Source: Desulfuromonas soudanensis (GTDB taxonomy: Bacteria > Desulfobacterota > Desulfuromonadia > Desulfuromonadales > WTL). Taken from it: a stretch of DNA of 64,000 bases. Where the stretch lies: positions 558,001 to 622,000 of the forward strand of contig NZ_CP010802.1 in the NCBI RefSeq assembly GCF_001278055.1. Reading direction: 5' to 3'. Under the pieces are notes generated by a model that saw nothing but the letters and a program-made list of their open reading frames with translations, was not told the origin of the DNA and did not search any database. Shown piece after piece: positions 18,006-27,754 of the stretch (positions are counted from its first letter, which is position 1; each line of letters opens with the position of its first letter). Both the position numbers and the translations under genes were made by a program.

Positions 18006-20498
18006 TCAGCCCAGGACCACGGCGGTTTTGCAGATCTGCAGCGAGCGCGCATCCTCGGCGCCCATCCCCAGCAGGTGGCCGGCGAGAAGGACCGGACTCC
18101 CCTTGCTCAGGCGCAGCAGCAGGGCTCCATCGGAGAGCTCGAGGTCGAGGACGCCCGGCCGCAGGTCGACGGTCACCGTCCCAGCTCCCTTGGCTTTTTC
18201 CACCGGGACGGATTCGGACGCCAGAAAGGCCGCCAGGCGCGCGGGAAGCTCCGACGCCACCGGCTCCGGCAGTTCGACCCGGTAAAGAACCTCCCTTATG
18301 CTAACAGAGGAGGAGGGGGTTTTCCAGTCGATGGAGACCCCTTCCAGGGCCCGGAATCCCTCGGGAAGTTCGGCGTTGAGCCCTTCCACCAGCTCCCGGG
18401 CGCTCAAGGGACGGTAAAGTTCGAAGTCGAGGATTTCCGCCTCGCTCTCCACCCCCGTCGGCAGGGCGTCGGGAAAGGAGATCCGCGGCGCCGGATGAAA
18501 GCCGCCGCTGAAGCGCACCGGAAGCCTTGCCCGGCGCACCGCGCGGTGGATGACGGTCATGAATTCGAGGTGGGAGACGAAGCGCGCCTTCCCCCCCTTG
18601 CGCAGACGCACCCGGATCTTGTACCGTTCTTCGCCGGCGGGGGGTTCGGGGGTCACGACGGTGAGGGGGAGCTCCCCCTCCTCATAGAGGCGCATCCGCA
18701 GTTCTTCGAAGTCGCAGACTCCGCATCCGGAGCACTCCCCGGTCCGGCAGTCGGGGGTGTAGGCGCCGAGGCGGGAACGGCGCCGTTCCTCGAGGAAGAA
18801 GTCCTTGGGGGTGCCGCAGTCGATGTGGTCCCAGGGGAGGATTTCCGTCTCCGAGCGCTCCCGCAGATACCAGGCGGGGTCGATGCCGCAGGCGGCAAAG
18901 GCCTCCTGCCAGAGGTCGAACTTGAAATGCTCGCGCCAGCCGTCGAAGCGGCAGCCGCGGGCGACCGCCTCTTCGAGGACCGCGCCGAGGCGCCGGTCGC
19001 CGCGGGCGAAGACCCCCTCCATGAAGGAGAGCTGGGCCTCGTGCCACTTCAGGCGCAGCTTCTTGCGGCGCAGGGCGTCGCGGAGCATCCCCTGGTTCTT
19101 GAGGGTTTCCTCGATGCCGAGCTGACGCTCCCACTGGAAGGGGGTGTGGGCCTTGGGGACGAAGGTCGAGACGGCGACGTTGACGTCGGCTCCCCCTTCG
19201 GTCCCCTTGCCGCTGCGCTTGACCTTGCCGGAAAGTTCGACCATCGCCTCCAGGTCCTCGGCGGTCTCCGTCGGCAGCCCCATCATGAAATAGAGCTTGA
19301 TCCGCCGCCACCCCAGAGCAAAGGCGCTGGTGGTGGTCGCCAGAAGGTCCTCTTCGGTGATCCCCTTGTTGATCACCTGGCGCAGCCGGTCGGTCCCCGC
19401 TTCGGGCGCGAGGGTGAAGCCGGTCTTGCGCACCTTCTTGATCTCTTCCATCAGCTCCGGAGTCAGGGAGCCGACCCGCAGGCTGGGGAAGGAGATGGCG
19501 ACCTTTTCCTCGGCATAGCGGTCCATCAGCCCCTTGAGGAGCGGCTGGATGCAGCCGTAGTCCCCCGTCGACAGGGAGAGGAGAGAGACCTCCTCGTAAC
19601 CCGAGCGCTGCAGGGATTTTTCGATGATTTCGCCGATGCGCTGCGGCGAGCGCTCCCGCACCGGACGGTAGATGTACCCCGCCTGGCAGAAGCGGCAGCC
19701 GCGGGTGCAGCCGCGGGCGATCTCCACCGACACCCGGTCGTGAACCGTGTTCATGAAGGGGATAATCGGCGAGGTGGGGTAGGGGGCGCCGTCGAGGTCG
19801 GCGAGGAAACGCCGCCGCACCTTTTGATAGCCGTTCCGCAGCGGCCGGATGGCTTCGAGGGTACCGTCGTCTTTGTAGTCAATTTCGAACAGGGAAGGGA
19901 CGTAGACCCCGGGGATGGCGGCCAGGCGCTCCAGGAGGAGGGCGCGGCTTTCGCCGGCGGCTTTGGATGCGCGCAGGGCCTGGCAGAGCTCGACCAGCGC
20001 TTCCTCGCCGTCGCCGATCACCGCGCAGTCGAAGAAGTCGGCCAGCGGCTCCGGGTTGAAGGCGCAGGGGCCGCCGACGACGATCAGGGGGGCGTCCTCG
20101 CTCCGCGCATCGCGGCGCAAAGGGATCCCCGCCAGGGAGAGCATGTTGAGGATGTTGCTGTAGGAGAGTTCGTACTGCAGCGTGAAGCCGATGATGTCGA
20201 AGTCCTGAAGGGGGCGCTCGCTCTCCAGGGAGACGAGGGGTTCGCCGTGGAGGCGCAGGTGCTCCTCCATGTCCGGCCAGGGGGCGTAGATCCGCTCGGC
20301 GGCCACGCCGTCGAGGGCGTTGAGGATGTGGTAGAGGATGGAAAAGCCGAGATGGCTCATCCCCACTTCGTAGACGTCGGGAAAGGCGAGGGCGACGCTG
20401 ACGTCGACCTGGCCGAGATCTTTTTTTATGCTCCCCAGTTCGCCCCCGAGGTAGCGGGAGGGGCGATTAATCCGGGGGAGAACGTCCTGAAGGCTCAT
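18006..20498 (-). CDS. TIGR03960-type radical SAM protein fused to a DUF2344 domain
   Basis: The 830-residue protein has a B12-binding-like N-terminal half, a radical SAM core with the CTRGCRFCQAG cluster motif (C-x3-C-x2-C), and a C-terminal DUF2344/TIGR03936 segment (KIRVRLRKGGKARFVSHLEF). The fused form is typical of Deltaproteobacteria and some other anaerobes. The substrate is unknown; proximity to rng and ribosomal genes suggests an RNA-related role, but that is inference. The start MSLQDVLP at 20498 was chosen because the longer frame reads backwards through the PHP gene. Confidence 0.85.
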   Translation of the reverse strand: MSLQDVLPRINRPSRYLGGELGSIKKDLGQVDVSVALAFPDVYEVGMSHLGFSILYHILNALDGVAAERIYAPWPDMEEHLRLHGEPLVSLESERPLQDFDIIGFTLQYELSYSNILNMLSLAGIPLRRDARSEDAPLIVVGGPCAFNPEPLADFFDCAVIGDGEEALVELCQALRASKAAGESRALLLERLAAIPGVYVPSLFEIDYKDDGTLEAIRPLRNGYQKVRRRFLADLDGAPYPTSPIIPFMNTVHDRVSVEIARGCTRGCRFCQAGYIYRPVRERSPQRIGEIIEKSLQRSGYEEVSLLSLSTGDYGCIQPLLKGLMDRYAEEKVAISFPSLRVGSLTPELMEEIKKVRKTGFTLAPEAGTDRLRQVINKGITEEDLLATTTSAFALGWRRIKLYFMMGLPTETAEDLEAMVELSGKVKRSGKGTEGGADVNVAVSTFVPKAHTPFQWERQLGIEETLKNQGMLRDALRRKKLRLKWHEAQLSFMEGVFARGDRRLGAVLEEAVARGCRFDGWREHFKFDLWQEAFAACGIDPAWYLRERSETEILPWDHIDCGTPKDFFLEERRRSRLGAYTPDCRTGECSGCGVCDFEELRMRLYEEGELPLTVVTPEPPAGEERYKIRVRLRKGGKARFVSHLEFMTVIHRAVRRARLPVRFSGGFHPAPRISFPDALPTGVESEAEILDFELYRPLSARELVEGLNAELPEGFRALEGVSIDWKTPSSSVSIREVLYRVELPEPVASELPARLAAFLASESVPVEKAKGAGTVTVDLRPGVLDLELSDGALLLRLSKGSPVLLAGHLLGMGAEDARSLQICKTAVVLG

Positions 20499-20672
20499 GG
20501 TGCTCCCGTTGACTCTTTTGAGAATTGACAAGAGGAGGAGTCTAGCATGCCCGGCGGTCGGCCGACAAGGGCTTTCGCGCCGGAAGAAGCCTCCCCCTTT
20601 CCCGGCGGAGCCTGATGTGGTATACAGAACGACACCCCCGGAAATAAACCCTCCGAAAAGAAGGAACCGCCC

Positions 20673-21395
20673 ATGGCTTATCCCTTTGATCCCCAGGCCG
20701 ACCTGCACGTCCATACCCTGGCCTCCGGCCATGCCTACAGCACCATCGGCGAAATCGCCCTCGAGGCCGCCCGTCGCGGCCTGCGCCTGGTGGCCATGAC
20801 CGACCATGGCCCGGCCCTCCCCGGCGCTCCCCACCCCTATCATTTCGCCGCTCTGCGCTTCGTTCCCGAGGAGCTGCACGGCGTGCGGATCCTGCGCGGT
20901 GTCGAGGCCAACATCGTCGGTCCCGGCGTCATCGACCTCGAAGACGATCTCTGCGACCGCCTCGACCTGGTGATGGCCGGCTTTCACGAGGACACCGGTT
21001 TCGACGGCCGCGGGGTGGAAGAAAATACCGCGGCGCTCCTGGCGCTGATGGAGCGGGGGCGGGTCAGGGTCATCTCCCACCCCGGCAGTCCCCTCTTTCC
21101 CCTCGACTATTCGGCGGTGGTGCGCTGCGCCGTCCGCACCGGGACGGCCCTGGAGATCAACAACTCCTCCTTCTGCGTCAGCCGCAAGGGGAGCCGCGAC
21201 AACTGTCGGGAGATCGCCCGTCTGGCCGCCCGTCACGGCGCGCCCCTGGTTCTGGGGAGCGACGCCCATATCGCCCAGGGGGTCGGTGTCTTCGACGATG
21301 CCCTGGCCCTTTGCCTGCAGTCCGGCGTCGCCTGGGAGCAGATCATGAACCGGACCCTGGAGTCGACCCTGGACTTTCTCGGCCTGCGTATCTGA
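20673..21395 (+). CDS. PHP-domain metal-dependent hydrolase (YcdX-like)
   Basis: The 240-residue protein has the PHP motifs ADLHVHT, AMTDHGPALPG, GVEANI, VISHPG and SDAHIAQGVG, which supply the metal-binding His and Asp residues. The length and TDHGP pattern match the YcdX-type phosphatase branch. Family members hydrolyse phosphoesters with a trinuclear metal site; the real substrate is not known. It is transcribed away from the radical SAM gene and is followed by a carbonic anhydrase. Confidence 0.88.
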   Translation: MAYPFDPQADLHVHTLASGHAYSTIGEIALEAARRGLRLVAMTDHGPALPGAPHPYHFAALRFVPEELHGVRILRGVEANIVGPGVIDLEDDLCDRLDLVMAGFHEDTGFDGRGVEENTAALLALMERGRVRVISHPGSPLFPLDYSAVVRCAVRTGTALEINNSSFCVSRKGSRDNCREIARLAARHGAPLVLGSDAHIAQGVGVFDDALALCLQSGVAWEQIMNRTLESTLDFLGLRI

Positions 21396-21520
21396 GTTTT
21401 CTTGCAGGATCTTCTCCCAGCTGGCAGAATGTCAGCTGGCAAGCGCTCCGAGTGCAACAGAAATACTTCGATAGGATGGATGAATTATTGAAGCGCCGCC
21501 TGGCGCAAGAGGGGGCGAAG

Positions 21521-22144
21521 ATGGACCGGCTGTTCAAGGGGTACATGAAATTCCGCGCCGAGGATTTCGAGAGCCACCGCGAGCTCTTCCGCGAGCTCGG
21601 CCGCACCCAGAATCCCCATACTCTCTTTATCGGCTGCTCCGATTCGCGGCTGATGCCCAACCTGATCACCAATACCTCCCCCGGTGAACTCTTCCTGATC
21701 CGCAACATCGCCAACATCGTCCCCCCCTACCGCAAGACCGAGGAGTACGTGGCGACCACCTCCGCCGTCGAGTACGCCGTCCAGGTCCTCAATGTCGACA
21801 CCATCGTCGTCTGCGGCCACTCCAACTGCGGCGGCTGTTCCGCCCTCAACCTCCCCCCCGAAGAGCTGGATCACATCCCCCACGTCCGGAAATGGCTCGA
21901 GGTCTCCCGCGAGGTGCGGGGACGGGTCGACCGCTTGATGGTCGGGGAGACGGCCGCCGAGCGGGAGTGGCTCACCGAACAGGTCAACATCCTGGTGCAG
22001 ATGAAAAACCTCCTCACCTACCCCTACGTCCGGGAAAAGTACGACGCCGGGACTCTCAACATCTACGGATGGTACTACATTCTCGAGACCGGTGAACTCT
22101 TCAACTTCAATGACGAAAATGCGGTCTTCGAACTCGTCTCCTGA
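21521..22144 (+). CDS. Beta-class carbonic anhydrase
   Basis: The 207-residue enzyme interconverts CO2 and bicarbonate. It shows the zinc-binding motifs GCSDSRLMP and CGHSNCGGCSA, with the Asp-Arg dyad in CSDSR. The C-terminus (LNIYGWYYILETGELFNF) is typical. ATG 21521, preceded by GAGGGGG, places the start at the conserved MDRLFKGYMKFR; an in-frame ATG at 21476 would add 15 residues and cannot be excluded. A terminator follows. Confidence 0.92.
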   Translation: MDRLFKGYMKFRAEDFESHRELFRELGRTQNPHTLFIGCSDSRLMPNLITNTSPGELFLIRNIANIVPPYRKTEEYVATTSAVEYAVQVLNVDTIVVCGHSNCGGCSALNLPPEELDHIPHVRKWLEVSREVRGRVDRLMVGETAAEREWLTEQVNILVQMKNLLTYPYVREKYDAGTLNIYGWYYILETGELFNFNDENAVFELVS

Positions 22145-22167
22145 GCCGGTTTTCTACGCTGCCGAAT

Positions 22168-22204
22168 AAAAAAATCCCCGTCCGAAAAGGCGGGGATTTT
22201 TTTG
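22168..22204 (+). terminator. Rho-independent terminator after the carbonic anhydrase gene
   Basis: AAAAATCCCCG pairs with CGGGGATTTTT around a 10-base loop, followed by seven T residues. The flanking A run also allows function on the other strand. Confidence 0.88.
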
Positions 22205-22205
22205 T

Positions 22206-22905
22206 GCCAAAACTTTGAAGGCAAAACCGTCGGGTCGCGCCCCGACAGGCGCCTTACTTTTTGTCCAAACGGCAACAAAAAGTAAGCAAAAAATGCCTGG
22301 CACCTGCGGTGGGCATGGCTTGGAGGGTTGGTTCCGTTAATTGCTGAGGTGCTGAGAGGCGGTCGGTGTTGTCTTGTTCCTCAGCTTCGATTCCCGGTCG
22401 CCGGTCTTCCGGTTGCAGGGGTTTGCATCAACATTTTGTTAAAGGGCTTCTGGTTTGAAAAGCCATAAGCAAAGGCAAAAGCGACGGCAACAACGGCTAC
22501 AGCGTCCGAGATTTTGTCGTTGTCTTTACAGGTTCTGCTTATACACCAGAAGCCCCTCAACAAAATGCCCGCGGCAGCGACGGTGATCGCACTGCCGTGG
22601 GCCAGGGCACCCGGTGGTCGAGCCGCCGCGCCGGACGTCTCTACGTCAAACGGAGATTGCTTCCCGAACCGTTACGACCCATGCCGACCGCAGGTCAAGC
22701 GTTTTTCTGCCTACTCTTTAGTCGCTTTACAAAAGAGTAGGTCGGCGTCGGGGGCCGAGACCCCCGGGTCTTGCTTTAGATTTCAGAGACGCAGGGAGGG
22801 AGAGTCGCGAAGAAAGGGGAAAAACGAGGAAACGCATTGGTATTAAGGTTTCTCTGCGGTCTCTCCGGTCTCAGCGACTCAGCGTTGAAACGCCTTTAAG
22901 GGAAT
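22206..22905. repeat. Gene-free, repeat-rich spacer of about 700 bases
   Basis: No convincing gene is present. From 22216 a hairpin repeat, GCGCCTTACTTTTTG...CAAAAAGTAAGC, resembles the element at 61490-61575. At 22433-22454 and 22547-22568 there is an inverted pair sharing ATTTTGTT and GGGCTTCTGGT, about 95 bases apart. At 22708-22740 CTACTCTTT/AAAGAGTAG forms another hairpin. At about 22780-22895 a diverged copy of the ACGCAGAGACGCAG repeat occurs. Confidence 0.6.
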
Positions 22906-22908
22906 TTT

Positions 22909-25542
22909 TTATTCGGAGGCCGAACGAGGCGGCGCCGGTGCCAGATATCCGATCACCAGCAGCAGGAACCCGACGCCGAGGAAGGAGACGATGCGGGCCA
23001 GGGTGCCGCTGCCGGAGAGATCGATCAGGAAGAGCTTGAGGACCACCAGACCGAGGAGGGCGCCGCCGGCAAGCCACAAAAGACGCAGACGCCGGCGGGT
23101 CGCCGCCACCATGGCGCAGAGCGCCAGAAGCGTCCAGACGATGGCCAGGCCGCTCTGCACCAGCACCGAGGAGAAGAGGGGGGCGAAGCGGAAGGGGACG
23201 TCTCCCCAGTGGTGGACGGTGCGCAGCACCACGGCGCTGCTCCAGAGCAAAAGCGAGCCGCCGAGAAGGGTCGGTCCGACGGGGGGGGCAAGGCGCAGCC
23301 GGCCGTCGAGGGAGGCGGCGCGCAGGCGCAGCAGGTAGTAAATGAGGGCTCCGTGCACCAGGGCGATGGCGAAATCGAGGGGGTTGAGAAGCGGTGCGTA
23401 GGCAAAGGGCCAGGGATCGCCGGGGGCGCTGAGGTTGGCGTGGAGGATCCAGGCAAAAGCCAGGGCGGCGACGGGGGCGCAGCCGATGGTCAGGTAGTCG
23501 TCGCCGAAGCGCTTCATCGGCCAGAAAAGGCGGGCCCCGGGGCTACCGACCAGGGAAAGGAGGGACGCCGGAACCAGTCCCCAGGGGAGAAGGGGCCAGC
23601 TCCCGGCGGGGTGGAGGTTGTGCTGGATCTGCCAGGAGAGCTCCCAGGCGCCGAGGAGGGCAATCAGCCAGAGGGCGCCGCCGTGAAGGAGGGGGAGGGC
23701 GGGGCGCGGGGCGTCGTCGCAGCCGCGCAGGATCCAGAAGTGGACGGAGAGGGCCGCCGGCCAGGCGATAGCGCCGATTCCGGCCAGGGGATGGGGGAGA
23801 TCGGCGGCCATCACCAGGGCGGACAACGACATGACGGGGAGGAGGATCAGGGCCGAGGCGGCCAGGTGCGGCCAGCGCAGGGCTCGGCCGGCGAGGTGGC
23901 AGGCGCCGCAGGAGAGGGCCGCCAGCAGAAGGGCGCTGCCGGGCTGGGTGCGGTAGGAGAGGTGCCTTGAAATTTCCTGCAGCCCCCCGCCGTACCACCA
24001 CAGAAGGCCCCAGATGAGGAGGAGGAGGGAGGCCGCCCCCTCCTCGGCGCGCAGGGTGTCGCGGGCCCGATAAAGGGCGAGGGCGCTGGTCAGCCCGGCC
24101 AGGGCCAGAAGGAGCGTTCCGAAGTAGTCGGCGTTGGCCAGAAAGAGCGCCGGCTCGTGGCCTGCGGTCTCGGCGAAAAAGAGTCCGCCGGCCAGGAACT
24201 GGAGGAGAATGCCGAAGAGCCGCGGTGACAGGCGTTTCTGCCGGACTCCGATCCAGACGGCGGCGGCTCCCTCCAGGGCCCAGACCGCGGCGGTGACGCG
24301 GCCGTCGAAGGCGAAGGGGATCGCCAGGGTGGCAAAGACAATTCCCAGGGCGAAAAAGGCCTCGGAGAGGGGGCGCAGTCGCGACGTCTCCCGCAGCGCC
24401 GGGAGGCGCCCGAGGGGAAGGTAGAAGAGTCCGAGAGCCAGGGCGCTTGCGGCCATGCCGTAGGAGGTGCGGTGCAGCATCCCCCCCTGCAGGGCGAAGG
24501 CGGCCAGGGGGGTGCCGAAGACGAGGGCGGGGTCGAGGGGGGCGCGGCCGCTGTGGCGGCGGGCGAAGAAGACGGCGACCGCCACGTAGGAGAGGAAGAA
24601 GAGGATGAGAAACGGCTCGACGGTGGCGAAATACGGGGGGCGGTAGTAGCGCCACCCCCAGGCTCCGCCGATGACGAAGGTGAAGGCGTAGCCGGACAGA
24701 TTCAGGACGCGCCAGGGCTTGAACCAGGCGACGGCAAGGAGGCCGCCGTTGAGGAGGGCGTAGTAGGCAAAGAGCTGGACGTGGCTCCCCTGCCCGGTGG
24801 AGGCCAGAAGTGGAGCGAGAAAGCCGCCGGCGCAGGCCAGGACGGCCAGGGCCTGGGCGTCCTGACGCACCGCCAGAAACGCCGCCGTGCCGGCAAGGAG
24901 GGTCAGCAACACCAGGGCCGCACCCGGGGAAAGAACGCCGTAGAGGCGCAGGGCGGCAAAGACCGTCAGATAGAGGACGCCGACCCCTCCCCCCTGCAGC
25001 GCCAGGGCGAAGGGGGTGGACCGGGTGCGCAGACGCCAGCCGACGGCCAGGAGGGCGACCCCGCCGAGGGCGACGGACGCCAGGCGCAGCTCGAGGGGGA
25101 GACGCCCCTGCTGGGCGGCGTATTTGAGGAGGAAGGCGACGCCGAAGAAGAGGAGGATCACCCCGACCTTGACCGGCAGGTTCCCCGAGGTGAGAAAGTC
25201 GCGCAGCCTCTGCAGTGCCGGCAAGGACGTCGACGGAGCGGGTTCCGTCGTCCAGACGAACTCCTCGCCGCGGGGCTCCTCCGGCGTTTCCGCAAAGGAC
25301 ATCGGTCCGGGGACGGGTTTCGTCGCCGCCTCAACGGGGAACGTCCGGGGGACTGGCGGTGCGAAGGGGGGCGCGGGGGAAGGCTGCGGCTCTGCGCCCC
25401 TTTGCTCCAGGCGCTCCAGGCGTTTTTGCAGATCGACAACGACGGCAAGAAGGTAGCCGAGTCCTCCCCCGAGGACCAGACCGGGGAGTTCCAGGGCCAG
25501 GGCGCCGAAAACGGCGCCGAGGATCGTCAGCAGCAGGGTCAT
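22909..25542 (-). CDS. Large DUF2339 multi-pass membrane protein
   Basis: The 877-residue protein begins with one hydrophobic stretch and a short coiled coil (VVDLQKRLERLEQRG), then a Pro-rich linker (about residues 50-115). About twenty or more hydrophobic segments rich in Leu, Ala and Gly follow to the end. This matches DUF2339 predicted membrane proteins of similar length. No catalytic motif or transport signature is visible and no function is known. It is a single gene on the minus strand between a repeat-rich spacer and the divergent tetR operon. Confidence 0.8.
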   Translation of the reverse strand: MTLLLTILGAVFGALALELPGLVLGGGLGYLLAVVVDLQKRLERLEQRGAEPQPSPAPPFAPPVPRTFPVEAATKPVPGPMSFAETPEEPRGEEFVWTTEPAPSTSLPALQRLRDFLTSGNLPVKVGVILLFFGVAFLLKYAAQQGRLPLELRLASVALGGVALLAVGWRLRTRSTPFALALQGGGVGVLYLTVFAALRLYGVLSPGAALVLLTLLAGTAAFLAVRQDAQALAVLACAGGFLAPLLASTGQGSHVQLFAYYALLNGGLLAVAWFKPWRVLNLSGYAFTFVIGGAWGWRYYRPPYFATVEPFLILFFLSYVAVAVFFARRHSGRAPLDPALVFGTPLAAFALQGGMLHRTSYGMAASALALGLFYLPLGRLPALRETSRLRPLSEAFFALGIVFATLAIPFAFDGRVTAAVWALEGAAAVWIGVRQKRLSPRLFGILLQFLAGGLFFAETAGHEPALFLANADYFGTLLLALAGLTSALALYRARDTLRAEEGAASLLLLIWGLLWWYGGGLQEISRHLSYRTQPGSALLLAALSCGACHLAGRALRWPHLAASALILLPVMSLSALVMAADLPHPLAGIGAIAWPAALSVHFWILRGCDDAPRPALPLLHGGALWLIALLGAWELSWQIQHNLHPAGSWPLLPWGLVPASLLSLVGSPGARLFWPMKRFGDDYLTIGCAPVAALAFAWILHANLSAPGDPWPFAYAPLLNPLDFAIALVHGALIYYLLRLRAASLDGRLRLAPPVGPTLLGGSLLLWSSAVVLRTVHHWGDVPFRFAPLFSSVLVQSGLAIVWTLLALCAMVAATRRRLRLLWLAGGALLGLVVLKLFLIDLSGSGTLARIVSFLGVGFLLLVIGYLAPAPPRSASE

Positions 25543-25636
25543 GGGGACTCCCTTGGTCGGTGGAGGGGAGGGCTTGGAGCGATGCTCCCTTGATACACCC
25601 GGGCTCAGGGAGAGTCAACCGCTCTGAAAAGATCCC

Positions 25637-25666
25637 TTGACAATTGATTCAAACGTTTGTTTTAAT
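25637..25666 (+). promoter_or_regulatory. Promoter and likely TetR operator of the efflux operon
   Basis: TTGACA at 25637-25642 is followed 17-18 bases later by a TTTTAAT -10-like box. Between them lies CAAACGTTTG (25650-25659), a perfect 10-bp palindrome set within outer GATT/AATC arms. A palindrome inside the promoter just ahead of a TetR gene is the expected place for autorepression. Confidence 0.65.
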
Positions 25667-25706
25667 CGCCTCTCCCACCCCTCACCCTGCAACCGGAAGG
25701 GAGCCG

Positions 25707-26333
25707 ATGAACCACATCGATACCAAGGAACGGATTCTCGACGCCGCGGAGCATCTCTTCGCCCGCGACGGTTTCCATCGCACTTCCCTGCGGGCCATCA
25801 CCGGAGAGGCCCGGGTCAACCTGGCGGCGGTCCATTACCACTTCGGCTCCAAGGAGGCGCTTCTCGACGCCATCTTCGAGCGCCGTCTCGACCCCATGAA
25901 CCGCAGCCGCCGGGAGAGCCTCGAGGCCCTGGTACAAAGCGCCCGGCGGAAAGGGGAGTGCCCGGCGGTCCGCGACGCCCTGCGGGCCTTCATCCTCCCG
26001 GCCCTGTCTTTGGTCGAAGGGGGGGGCGGCGACTTCATGACTCTGGTGGGGCGCACCTTTGCCGAACCCGACGACGCCCTGCGCGGACTCTTCATGACCC
26101 GGATGCAGCCGCTCTTTCTCCTCCTCTTCGAAACTCTCGCCGAGGCCCTCCCCGACCTTCCCCGGGAGACCCTCTTCGGCCGTCTGCAGTTCGCCCTCGG
26201 GGCGATGGGGCACACCATGTGCCGGCGCGGCCGCTTTTCCATCCTCCCCGAGGGGATTTCTCCGACCGGCGACGCCGCGGCCCAGGCCGAGGCCCTGATC
26301 CACTTCGTCGCCGCCGGACTGGAGGCCCCATGA
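25707..26333 (+). CDS. TetR/AcrR family repressor of the RND operon
   Basis: The 208-residue protein has the N-terminal TetR helix-turn-helix (KERILDAAEHLFARDGFHRTSLRAITGEARVNLA..HYHFGSKE, within residues 6-50) and a helical ligand domain of the CecR/DUF1956 kind. It should repress its own operon until an inducer, probably an exported compound, binds. ATG 25707 follows GGAAGGGA. Its TGA overlaps the ATG of the outer-membrane factor gene (ATGATG), so the four genes are translationally coupled. Confidence 0.9.
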   Translation: MNHIDTKERILDAAEHLFARDGFHRTSLRAITGEARVNLAAVHYHFGSKEALLDAIFERRLDPMNRSRRESLEALVQSARRKGECPAVRDALRAFILPALSLVEGGGGDFMTLVGRTFAEPDDALRGLFMTRMQPLFLLLFETLAEALPDLPRETLFGRLQFALGAMGHTMCRRGRFSILPEGISPTGDAAAQAEALIHFVAAGLEAP

Positions 26334-27754
26334 TGTCGAGATTGTCCTTCCCGATCCCCCTGCTGATCCTGCTGCTCCTCGTCGCCGGCTGCACCCTGCA
26401 CGCGCCCCAGGCGACCGAACCACCGCACCCTCTCCCCGCCGCTTTTCTCGAGGGTGGGGGAGGGGACGTCCTCCCGGGACGGTGGTGGGAGACCTTCGGC
26501 GATCCCCGGCTCGACGCCCTGATGGCCGAAGCCTTTACCGGCAATCTCGACCTTGCCCAGGCCGTCGCCCGCCTCGATCAGCTCCAGGCCCTGAGCCGCC
26601 AGGCGGAGGCCGGACGCCGGCCGACTCTCAACGTCGAGGGGCGCGCCGGGCGCGAGGGGAGCAGCTCCTTCGGGGGGGACGCCGTCGGCACCAGCTACCG
26701 CCTCTCCCTGGCGGCGGCCTTCGAGGTCGACCTGTGGAACAAGATCCGCTCGCGCCGCGACGCCGCCCGTCTCGAGGAGGAGGCCTCCCGGGAGGAGGTG
26801 GCGGCCCTCTACCTTCGCCTCTCGGCCCAGGTCGCCGATCTCTATTATCTGGCCGTCGAACAGCGCGCCCAGCTGCGGCTGGCCGACAGCACCATCGCCG
26901 CCTATCTCGACGCCCTGGCGCGGGTCGAAGACCGCTACCGGGAGGGGCTCGTCCCCGCTCTCGACGTCTACCAGGCCCGGCAGAACCTGGCGGCGGCCCG
27001 GGCGCGCCGCCCCCTCCCCGAGGCGGGGGCGGCCCAGGCGGAACACGCCCTGGCCGTCCTCCTCGGCCGCTTTCCCGAGGCCGGTCTCGCCGGGACGGTC
27101 GTCGAGCTGCCAACCGCCCCCGAGGCCTTCGCCGCCGGGCTCCCCTCCGAGCTGCTCGCCCGCCGCCCCGACGTGACGGCGGCGCTGCTGCGGCTGCGCG
27201 CCAGCGACGCCCGCATCGGCGCCGCCATCGCCGAGCGCTTCCCCTCCTTCAATCTCCTCGGCACCTACGGGTACTCGAGCACCCCCTTCGGCGGCACCGA
27301 CATCAGCGGCGACTTCTGGAGCCTGCTCCTGCAACTGGCGGCGCCGGTCCTCGACGGCGGGCGGCGGCGCGCGGAGGTCGAACGCAGCCGCGCCCTCTTC
27401 CGCGAGAATCTGGCCCGCTATCACCAGGCGGTCCTCGGCGCCGTGCGCGAGGTGGAGGACGCCCTGAGCGCCGGGCGCGCCACCGAGGCGCGCATCGCCT
27501 TCCTCGCCGAGCGGCAGAGCGCGGCGGAGGCGACGCTGCGGCTCTCCACCGAGCGCTACCGGCAGGGACTCTCCGACTACCTGCCGGTCCTCACCGCCCA
27601 GACCCTTCATTTCGAGGCCCAGAGTCAGCTCATCGCCGCCCGCCGCCAGCTCATCGCCGACCGCATCACCCTGGCCCGCGCCCTCGGCGGCGACTGGATG
27701 ATGAATGTTCCGGTCGTCTCCGTTGCCTCCGAAGCAAAGGATTTTTCCTCATGA
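26330..27754 (+). CDS. RND efflux outer-membrane lipoprotein (NodT/OprM family)
   Basis: The 474-residue protein has a lipoprotein signal (LLLLVAGC, Cys about residue 20) and two outer-membrane efflux repeats with WWETFGDPRLD and the second-half motif PVLDGGRRRAEVERS. It should form the trimeric outer-membrane channel of the pump encoded downstream. The start ATG overlaps the tetR stop, and its own stop overlaps the start of the next gene. The region is extremely GC-rich, like its neighbours. Confidence 0.92.
   Translation: MMSRLSFPIPLLILLLLVAGCTLHAPQATEPPHPLPAAFLEGGGGDVLPGRWWETFGDPRLDALMAEAFTGNLDLAQAVARLDQLQALSRQAEAGRRPTLNVEGRAGREGSSSFGGDAVGTSYRLSLAAAFEVDLWNKIRSRRDAARLEEEASREEVAALYLRLSAQVADLYYLAVEQRAQLRLADSTIAAYLDALARVEDRYREGLVPALDVYQARQNLAAARARRPLPEAGAAQAEHALAVLLGRFPEAGLAGTVVELPTAPEAFAAGLPSELLARRPDVTAALLRLRASDARIGAAIAERFPSFNLLGTYGYSSTPFGGTDISGDFWSLLLQLAAPVLDGGRRRAEVERSRALFRENLARYHQAVLGAVREVEDALSAGRATEARIAFLAERQSAAEATLRLSTERYRQGLSDYLPVLTAQTLHFEAQSQLIAARRQLIADRITLARALGGDWMMNVPVVSVASEAKDFSS

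Noticed and set aside
18075-20528. 817-codon open frame on the plus strand
   Set aside because: It is antisense to the radical SAM fusion gene; no recognisable domain.
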